A stretch of DNA of 53,172 nt. Origin: Methylococcaceae bacterium. GTDB lineage: Bacteria; Pseudomonadota; Gammaproteobacteria; Methylococcales; Methylomonadaceae. Below, one piece after another: positions 47,665 through 53,172 of the stretch. The position numbers and the translations under genes are program-made. Location: positions 1 through 53,172 of the forward strand of contig DAOUSN010000014.1 of the NCBI GenBank assembly GCA_030627205.1, written 5' to 3'. The notes beneath the pieces are model-generated. The model was not told the origin of the DNA, did no database searches, and saw only the letters and a list, made by a program, of their open reading frames with translations. Positions within the stretch are counted from its first letter, which is position 1. Each line of letters starts with the position of its first letter.

Positions 47665-48063
47665 TTAACTATTTAAAGCATCTGCATAAGGCATATCATA
47701 AGCAGGAATATGACTATCTAACCACCCTTTAACCATTTGCCCAACATCTTCGGTCACCTCAGCTTCACCAGCATGAAATTTTGTTTGTAAACCAGCACAA
47801 ATTCCAACTAAAGCATCATGCTGTTCTTTATGGATAGCTAAACCTGTATAACCTTTTGCTTCCATTTCTTTTTCTTCGTGGGTAAAATGATCGACGACAT
47901 AAGAAATTAAATCATCAAGTTGTGTGCCAATATCAGCACGAGCTGCCCCACCTGTTGCTAGATCATATAATTTATTCAACTTATCAAATAATATTTTATG
48001 CTCATCGTCAGCGAATCCAACATTAGTACCATGTTGAGCAACATTCCAAGTAATTAAAGCCAT
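47665..48063 (-). CDS. Bacteriohemerythrin
   Basis: A 132-aa non-heme di-iron oxygen-binding four-helix bundle. All expected ligands are present: His22, His59, Glu63, His78, His82, His118 and Asp123 (HFTHEE, HKEQH, HIPAYD). The DEH before helix A replaces the more usual DxQH. A GAGG ribosome site precedes the ATG and a terminator follows, so it is monocistronic. Single-domain bacteriohemerythrins are abundant in methanotrophs, where delivery of O2 to particulate methane monooxygenase has been proposed. Its place next to the terminal oxidase genes would also suit oxygen supply to respiration. Confidence 0.93.
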   Translation of the reverse strand: MALITWNVAQHGTNVGFADDEHKILFDKLNKLYDLATGGAARADIGTQLDDLISYVVDHFTHEEKEMEAKGYTGLAIHKEQHDALVGICAGLQTKFHAGEAEVTEDVGQMVKGWLDSHIPAYDMPYADALNS

Positions 48064-48412
48064 AATTATTTTTCCTCATTAAATTATTAAGAAATAGATA
48101 CCACATAATTATTATTGTTTATCTTTTGTTTAAATGCAAATTTTTAAAACTAATATTTTAAAAATCAATAAGTTGTAATACAAATACCAATAGTTATTAT
48201 TATTATTTATAGAATACTTAAACAACAGTTTTTTATATTATAAATTTCATTTTAATCAAGTATTCCAAATAATTACTTAAATATGAAAGGGTTAGTAAAA
48301 TAAAAAATAAACTCTAATTTGCAACGAAAATGATTAATAGTTAGCTATATTTTATAGTGGAAATATTAAAATAAAAACGCGACTATCGCCGTATTATTAA
48401 TGTAACGAGAGT
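48064..48412. other. AT-rich gap upstream of bacteriohemerythrin
   Basis: About 350 bases without a supportable gene. It should contain the bacteriohemerythrin promoter (minus strand). A short GCGA/TCGC hairpin followed on the minus strand by T-rich sequence near 48379-48395 could weakly terminate the next gene upstream. Otherwise I see only long A/T runs. Confidence 0.45.
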
Positions 48413-48700
48413 TTATTTATCTGCTATCCATTCTTCTAATGCAGAAATAATTTCTTTTGCTTGTTTAGTGCTTGAAATATTAAACTTAGATTTTGGTTGA
48501 TATTCTCCATCCCTTTTTTGATAACGACGAATAGTATATTTATCCGCACTGTATTCTTCTTTAGTACGATTCCAGTCTTGATAACGGTAAATTACCGTTG
48601 CCCACGCGCCTTTGGTTAAAACTTTTTTATCAAGTTCTTTGATGGTTTCTATGCCACCGTCTTCGTATGTTACTGTGAGTTCGTCTACTGTTTCTGCCAT
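48413..48700 (-). CDS. Conserved hypothetical protein, 95 aa
   Basis: A small soluble protein with no signal or membrane segment. The sequence pattern (ELTVTYEDGGIETIKELDK, KGAWATVIYRYQDW, YTIRRYQKRDGEY, KFNISSTKQAKEI) looks like a compact alpha/beta domain, and I recall near-identical short proteins in other Proteobacteria without a function. Monocistronic and on the edge of the accessory region. Confidence 0.72.
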   Translation of the reverse strand: MAETVDELTVTYEDGGIETIKELDKKVLTKGAWATVIYRYQDWNRTKEEYSADKYTIRRYQKRDGEYQPKSKFNISSTKQAKEIISALEEWIADK

Positions 48701-48873
48701 AATAATTTATCTTAAATAAAAGGGGTTAATATAGATTGTGAGAAAGAATTTATGTTTGTTCTTCATAAAATATAGTGAGTAAAATCACTTTATTATTTTA
48801 GCATTTTTAATGTATTAACACCTAAGTAGGTAGATATAATTATGATCTCCTACTTACAATAATTCGGATAATT

Positions 48874-49182
48874 TTAATGCGAGATAACCCCGAAGCTACA
48901 AAACTCCTCGTATTGAGAAGAGCATTTTATTAAACTCAGGTCTATCCCAGAGTTTAAAAAAATACGTTCAATTAATAACTCATTGAAAAATCTAGTCTTC
49001 CAACTACTGATTGAAATTGGTTTTCGTTTATGGCTTAAAAGTCGGTCATGCCATTTAATCAAATTTAGCGCAGTAAAACTTGCATTCAAATAACTGTATA
49101 AAGCAGGTTCAAAACGTGCATGGCAATCACAAAGTCCGCTTATAAATAAGCATGGTTGTTTCTTTTTAAATATTTGAACAAA
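48874..49182 (-). pseudogene. C-terminal fragment of a DDE transposase
   Basis: The open frame reads SGLCDCHARFEPALYSYLNAS, a transposase-type stretch resembling the TGLxxCQAR...FHFNASLTAVN end of IS4-like enzymes. The SISSWKTRFFNELL region and the C-terminus FCSFGVISH follow, matching such transposases as I remember them. The frame is bounded upstream by the stop of the neighbouring secreted protein, so the catalytic domain is missing. No start codon with a ribosome site exists. It is a decayed insertion-sequence remnant. Confidence 0.68.
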
Positions 49183-49608
49183 TTATATCAATGGATTCTT
49201 TCGTGATTTTATATACTTGTCGTGTTCCTCTCTTTTTTTTTCAAGTTCTGATGTATCTCCAACAATAACATAAGGAATTGATTTTATTTGTATTAGATAA
49301 AACCGTGCTTCTTCTAGTTCGAGATTAATTCCAGTAGAGGTATCTATAAATAAAGAGCATATAGGAGAAGTACCTCCACAACCTCTCAATACAGAATCAT
49401 CAATTTTATCATTATCTAGATCAATATTTTTATAATGAGTATCACCCCCATCAATATATTCATTTTCAATATAATATTTTTTTGAAGATACCGACCCTTG
49501 GTTTCTTGCTAAGATTTTTCTGATTTTTTTACAAATTGGCATGTCAATATCAGAAGACGCATGGGTAGTATTAATCATTAAAAAAAATAAACCTATTATA
49601 AAAACCAT
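49183..49608 (-). CDS. Unknown exported protein with an Asp-rich loop
   Basis: A predicted secreted protein of 141 aa with a signal peptide ending TTHA. The mature part has paired Cys residues (MPICKK, LRGCGG, SPICSLF) and an Asp-rich DLDNDKIDDS that resembles a calcium-binding loop. I start it at ATG 49608, with AAGGA 9 bases upstream. The open frame continues to 49689, but that part overlaps the end of a transposase fragment. No family is recognised. It lies between two transposase remnants, so it may be passenger DNA of a mobile element or a gene flanked by later insertions. Confidence 0.55.
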   Translation of the reverse strand: MVFIIGLFFLMINTTHASSDIDMPICKKIRKILARNQGSVSSKKYYIENEYIDGGDTHYKNIDLDNDKIDDSVLRGCGGTSPICSLFIDTSTGINLELEEARFYLIQIKSIPYVIVGDTSELEKKREEHDKYIKSRKNPLI

Positions 49609-49675
49609 TCCTTTTATTCCTTCAGTATTTAATAACACATTATATCGTTGTGTTTCATAGTTACTTTTATTTAAT

Positions 49676-49864
49676 TCATTGTATTTCATTTTTAATTGAT
49701 CTCCATAAATCTACCGAGGTGTAATCTTTTTCTGAAAGAAACCGAGTCACTTGGTCATGACTAATCTCGCCGTCTAATAATTGTGAAAGACCTGTCGTAG
49801 TTGTGTAACTAAAAGAGGTTTGCAAATAGTCTGTATATAAATCGAAAATCTTTGTCTTATTCAT
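49676..49864 (-). pseudogene. N-terminal fragment of a transposase
   Basis: The first 61 codons read like the start of a DDE transposase: a DLYTDYL start, then TGLSQLLDGEISHDQVTRFLS, then a stop right after LWRSIKNEI. Family members continue for about 270 more residues. The stop and loss of similarity at ~49680 mark a truncation. The start lies next to a perfect CATAAAT/ATTTATG inverted repeat (49862-49878), which may be part of the element's regulatory end. Confidence 0.68.
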
Positions 49865-49902
49865 AAATGAAATTTATGCAGAATATTCAATACTGCGTAA
49901 CA

Positions 49903-50076
49903 TCAGTTAAAGATGATCAAGGTGTGACCGTTATCCTTGATGATTCTATTTTTATTAAACCATTGGTCTAATTTTTCTGCATTTAATAATTGCTCAAGTA
50001 ACCCTTGAATCATTACAGTGATAGGGCTTTTATTAATAAATTTCTGTAAAACTGTGCTAAATAATTCGGTTGCCAT
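49903..50076 (-). pseudogene. N-terminal fragment of a second transposase
   Basis: A 57-codon ORF beginning MATELFSTVLQKF, with SPITVMIQGLLEQLL and AEKLDQWF, resembles the opening of another IS4-type transposase, unlike the neighbouring fragment. Similarity stops after WFNKN, where the frame runs into a stop. The ORF begins 7 bases from the RTX-like fragment on the other strand, which suggests the element end lies here. Confidence 0.6.
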
Positions 50077-50082
50077 TTTGAT

Positions 50083-50337
50083 TTGAAAAAATTAGATATT
50101 ATCTCAAAAAATCACCTTGAAAGGGCTGGTGATGATACTTACATTTTTAGCTTGAATGGAGGGACAGATACCATTGATGAAAATTTCACGGGGGGCATTG
50201 GGATTCCAAGCACTCCTATTGAAATAGATACAGGTTTTGATACACTCATATTTGAAGCAGGCATTCAGCCAGAACAATTGCGTTTAGAGCAGGTTGCTAG
50301 CTTTTGTAAGCATTGGATTACATTGAATGGCTACTAG
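50083..50337 (+). pseudogene. Fragment of an RTX-type calcium-binding protein
   Basis: The frame contains ERAGDDTYIFSLNGGTDTI and GFDTLIFEAGIQPEQLRLEQV, the pattern of haemolysin-type calcium-binding repeats and their associated domain (G-x-GDDTY-x-F, then GxDTLxFxxGIxPExLxL). Similarity starts about 15 codons in and stops abruptly after LRLEQV. The only start is a TTG without a ribosome site. It looks like an internal piece of a large RTX adhesin or toxin gene, cut at its left side where a transposase fragment begins. Confidence 0.66.
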
Positions 50338-50441
50338 AATAAATGTAAAAAAGAATTTCATTAAAAACTAGAAAATAATCATTGCATTCAGTTTTAATTT
50401 AGGAGTAAGCTACAAAAAACCTGAACCAGTTTACAGTAGCG

Positions 50442-51779
50442 ATGACGAAAATGATAAAGAAAGCATATTCGAGAAAAAGAGTAGTTTTTTATTTTTTTGT
50501 TCCAAACAAAATAATTGTATTTTATTTTTCTATATTATTAGTAGTGTTTACAATGTTGACAACACCTTGCGTATTAGCTGAATCTATTGAAGAATTTTGT
50601 CTTACACAAGATATACCTGCATATATGGAAGATGAAATTTCAAAAATAAATACTCCCACGCGTAGTACTGAAGTCTTTCCACCTATAATAATTAATCTTA
50701 ATACAGCAGAGAAATTGTATAGTTTGAAAGGGTATAAGGAAAAACTTATCTTACGAGATGAGCTAGGTAAGCAATTATCAGTAGTTAACGTACCCCAATA
50801 TTTTTTATTAGATACAGGAGGAGGAATAGAAGATATAAAGCTAAGTAAAAATGGTTGGCTTTTTATAGATGGAGAGTATATAGATTACGTTGCTCAAGTT
50901 AATTTAAAAGTAACTCCACCTATCATTACTCCTCCCATAGAATTATCGGAATTAACCAATACTGAATGCTTACCTCTTGCATGGATTTTTGGATGTATGA
51001 AAAATGAGGGTACTTACAGTCAAACTTTAGATCGTATTTTTATTTCTAATAGTAGTGGTTCATTTTTTAACTGGTATTTACCAAGTAGTTTTGAAATTAT
51101 AGAGGGTAAGGTAAAACCCTTGCCTGTTGAGTTAAAAAATATACGCCGTTCATGGAAGAGATTTAGTAGCTCACAAGACATTATTTTTCGCCCTATTCCT
51201 TCATTGAAAGGTATAGTTTTTGAAGATGGAATAACAGGCGAAGCACTTTTTTATGATGGAAACCATGTAACTTCAATTTTTAAGCCAAGTAAATCAAATG
51301 AACTAAAAGAAAAAACTCTTTGGTGGGTTATAACAGGTGCTATTAAATGGGAACCTTTTTTAATTGAAAAATCTCCTTTTTTAAAAGTTTGGTCAGGTAA
51401 AAAGAAAAGTTATTTTAGAATTACATCTGAGTTAAAGACGATTCCTCTTTCTTTACAAAACACCTTTAGAATAAAAAAAATTCCCCAATTAGATTATATT
51501 TTTTTCCTAGATATTCACAATAATACCGTTAGTATTGAAATAAATCATACGTTGAGGACTCTGTTTTTTGCCTCAACACCTTTACATATAGGCTCAATAA
51601 AATATATTGGAAATCAAGCTAATAATGCAATTATACTTGAAGTTTCTAATATGAAAACAAGTGATTACAATATCTATTACATTGTACATAGATCAAAATC
51701 GAAATATTGTATAGCAACACTGGATTTAGATAAACCTATTATTTTTGAATTAAAAAATAAAAAAATAACTATTAAATAA
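50442..51779 (+). CDS. Unknown exported protein, 445 aa
   Basis: A predicted secreted protein with a long N-terminal region whose hydrophobic core (IIVFYFSILLVVF) ends in CVLA before ESIEEF. The start is uncertain because no ribosome site precedes the ATG; a second in-frame ATG lies at 50451. The mature part is beta-rich with many aromatic and Lys residues, PPIITPPIEL in the middle, and short blocks suggesting repeats of a propeller-like fold, which is only an impression. It has no recognised family, is very AT-rich and is followed after 22 bases by another unknown gene on the same strand. Confidence 0.6.
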   Translation: MTKMIKKAYSRKRVVFYFFVPNKIIVFYFSILLVVFTMLTTPCVLAESIEEFCLTQDIPAYMEDEISKINTPTRSTEVFPPIIINLNTAEKLYSLKGYKEKLILRDELGKQLSVVNVPQYFLLDTGGGIEDIKLSKNGWLFIDGEYIDYVAQVNLKVTPPIITPPIELSELTNTECLPLAWIFGCMKNEGTYSQTLDRIFISNSSGSFFNWYLPSSFEIIEGKVKPLPVELKNIRRSWKRFSSSQDIIFRPIPSLKGIVFEDGITGEALFYDGNHVTSIFKPSKSNELKEKTLWWVITGAIKWEPFLIEKSPFLKVWSGKKKSYFRITSELKTIPLSLQNTFRIKKIPQLDYIFFLDIHNNTVSIEINHTLRTLFFASTPLHIGSIKYIGNQANNAIILEVSNMKTSDYNIYYIVHRSKSKYCIATLDLDKPIIFELKNKKITIK

Positions 51780-51801
51780 CTTTATAATAAGGGATAAAAT
51801 A

Positions 51802-52080
51802 ATGTCAATATATGACTCTACTGAAATACTTAAACGCTATATTTTTGGTTCTAATACACCATCAAACTCTGATTACAATCAACATATTCGCCCTTCAAAT
51901 GCAGCTGCTGCCAGTATAACTTATGACATGCAAAATTATATGTCCGAAGGTGGAGGGCGCTATGCTTATCCTTCTTTATTTAAAACTATCCAAAAGATTT
52001 TTAATTCGGTAATTACAGATGGAGAATACATGTCTCTTTCGGAGCTAAATACTGAACTAGAAAAAAAGAACTTTTATTAG
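51802..52080 (+). CDS. Unknown small protein, probably frameshifted near its C-terminus
   Basis: A 92-aa ORF with GGGAT upstream of its ATG. The sequence (SIYDSTEILKRYIFGS, AAAASITYDMQNYM, SLSELNTELEKK) has no signal peptide and no known family. It stops soon after a run of seven A. In the next frame the sequence continues as a coiled-coil-like tail ending at 52163, so a one-base insertion in the A-run would give a protein of about 120 aa. It probably shares a transcript with the exported protein upstream. Confidence 0.55.
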   Translation: MSIYDSTEILKRYIFGSNTPSNSDYNQHIRPSNAAAASITYDMQNYMSEGGGRYAYPSLFKTIQKIFNSVITDGEYMSLSELNTELEKKNFY

Positions 52081-52163
52081 CTGAACGAAACAAAGAAATT
52101 CAACATTTGAATGAAATTATTAGCTTACTAAAAAAGACTTTAACTGATAAAGAAAGCTTGTGA
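52061..52163 (+). other. Out-of-frame coiled-coil tail after a seven-A run
   Basis: Restoring one base at 52061-52067 turns the ending KKNFY-stop into KKELLLAERNKEIQHL, continuing to a TGA at 52161-52163. Heptad-like Leu/Ile spacing and alternating charge make this stretch look protein-coding. It is unlikely to be read without frameshifting or transcript slippage. Confidence 0.5.
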
Positions 52164-52230
52164 CCACCACCATTATACTATTAGATAAAAAAGTGATTAC
52201 ACAAAATAAAAAATACTTAATTTACGTTTT

Positions 52231-53112
52231 TCAAGATACTCCTCCTATTTCCTCAATAGATAACCCTGTCATTTGAGCAATTACGGCTACATCTATACCT
52301 GCTTGCTTCATCTTCTTAGCCATGACTAACCTTCCCTCTTCTCTACCCTTTTCTATACCCTCTTCTTTGCCTTCAATTTTACCTAAGACATAAGTAGATT
52401 CATACAAACTCGCTTCACGATGCAATTCTGCTTGATGCCGTTCATAAACTTGGCGTTCGGCAGGTTTCATTTTAAGAACATCCAACGTTTCTTGCGCCTT
52501 CTGTAAACCTTTAGCGGTAAAATTATCCTCAATCGTTTCATTTTTTAAAAAATAAATCCACTCATCTAAAGTATCCTTAGCAACATCATCAAAATTTCTA
52601 ATCTCAATCAAATAATATTCAGGATAAATATCGGCTATTTTATTTGCGGTATAAAGCGTTTTTTGCTCTTTACTTAATTCCAACTCACTATCATCATGCA
52701 AGCCTATAAAACGCGTTGTTCCATGATAAATATAATCATCACCTACTCCAAAATCAAAATACAAAATGTTAATTGAAATGACTTTACTCACATCAGCATA
52801 AGCTTTTCCTTTGGGCATTTGTTCACTAATCGTTTTAGCACTGGAAAATAAAATGCGTTGTAAATAATCTAATTCTCGTGAATATTGAATTTCAATAATG
52901 ATAATTTGCTGCTGACTATCGGTCACTTTAATATCAACCCGATTGTATTTATTATCCTTATCTTCTTGGTCACTCTCGCTTTCCAAAACATTGAGAATAC
53001 GAATATCAGTAAACAACAATTCACTTAAAAAACCTTCAAGAATTTCAAAATTAGCTTTACTGCGAAGAATTTTTTTAATTGCCCAATCAAAGCTGATGAG
53101 TTTTCTTGCCAT
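52231..53112 (-). CDS. Rpn-family recombination-promoting nuclease / PD-(D/E)xK transposase-like protein
   Basis: A 293-aa member of the PF12784-type family. The N-terminal nuclease has FDWAIKKILRSKANFEIL and the active-site order Asp60 (NRVDIKV), Glu74-x-Gln76 (IEIQYS). A helical middle with a LDEWIYFLKN segment follows, then an EGKEEGIEKGREEG tail and a C-terminal motif AKKMKQAGIDVAVIAQMTGLSIEEI, typical of these proteins. Related Rpn proteins stimulate RecA-independent recombination in E. coli and are often multi-copy and horizontally spread. Appears intact. Confidence 0.85.
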   Translation of the reverse strand: MARKLISFDWAIKKILRSKANFEILEGFLSELLFTDIRILNVLESESDQEDKDNKYNRVDIKVTDSQQQIIIIEIQYSRELDYLQRILFSSAKTISEQMPKGKAYADVSKVISINILYFDFGVGDDYIYHGTTRFIGLHDDSELELSKEQKTLYTANKIADIYPEYYLIEIRNFDDVAKDTLDEWIYFLKNETIEDNFTAKGLQKAQETLDVLKMKPAERQVYERHQAELHREASLYESTYVLGKIEGKEEGIEKGREEGRLVMAKKMKQAGIDVAVIAQMTGLSIEEIGGVS

Positions 53113-53172
53113 CTGTTATACCTGTTTAATGCGTGAATAAATAAACAAAAGTGATGAGGACATAAGTAAAAC

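Noticed and set aside
50360..50620. Alternative plus-strand frame reading AFSFNLGVSYKKPEPVY upstream of and into the 445-aa gene
   Set aside because: It looked at first like the end of an outer-membrane protein, but it is short, bounded by stops and has no start; not enough to call a gene remnant.
1..53172. CRISPR array, prophage or rRNA operon
   Set aside because: No regularly spaced repeats, no cas genes, no phage structural genes and no rRNA-like sequence were seen.

Overview
The window looks like chromosome of an AT-rich gammaproteobacterium. Operon orders match that class: thrS-infC-rpmI-rplT behind a tRNA-Val(GAC), minC-minD-minE, bamD divergent from rluD-pgeF, and a caa3-type cox cluster. 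A bacteriohemerythrin beside the oxidase, a TatT/TatP pair, an AlgE-like porin and a CheA/MCP/CheW set of the pilus-chemotaxis kind would fit a Methylococcales-like (methanotroph or relative) host. No methane-oxidation gene lies in the window, so that placement is an inference.

Layout. 1-5.5 kb: the end of an Aas-type acyltransferase/acyl-ACP synthetase, lytic transglycosylase MltA, and an MBOAT + SGNH pair for O-acylation of a cell-surface polymer. 5.5-9 kb: tRNA-Val with its own promoter and terminator, then thrS, infC (apparently starting at AUC), rpmI and rplT. 9-13 kb: a YrfG-like nucleotidase facing a pap-tatT-tatP operon. 13.2-14 kb: two small exported proteins, the first with a poly-A frameshift. 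14.2-18.5 kb: a stand-alone second EF-G, then minCDE and a small winged-helix protein. 18.6-23.3 kb: a porin and two overlapping membrane-associated GTPases. 23.3-30.7 kb: a lipoprotein, a glycosyltransferase, and a three-gene chemosensory operon. 31-35.5 kb: di-heme peroxidase, bamD, rluD, pgeF and a ZIP transporter. 35.5-39.9 kb: one very large single-chain restriction-modification protein. 40-42.9 kb: mpl-moaC-aldolase and grxC. 43-48 kb: coxB-ctaD-small protein-ctaG-ctaE, then bacteriohemerythrin.

48.4-53.2 kb is accessory DNA. It holds three transposase fragments, a fragment of an RTX-type calcium-binding protein, unrecognised exported proteins, a second poly-A frameshift that would restore a coiled-coil tail, and an Rpn-family nuclease.

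The least explained parts are the tandem GTPase pair, the two poly-A frameshifts, the hybrid CheA with three unphosphorylatable N-terminal repeats, the pair TatT/TatP without membrane TRAP subunits, and the unknown secreted proteins in the right-hand island. I found no CRISPR array, prophage or rRNA. I could not run any database search, structure prediction or base-composition calculation; family calls rest on motifs and remembered family sequences.
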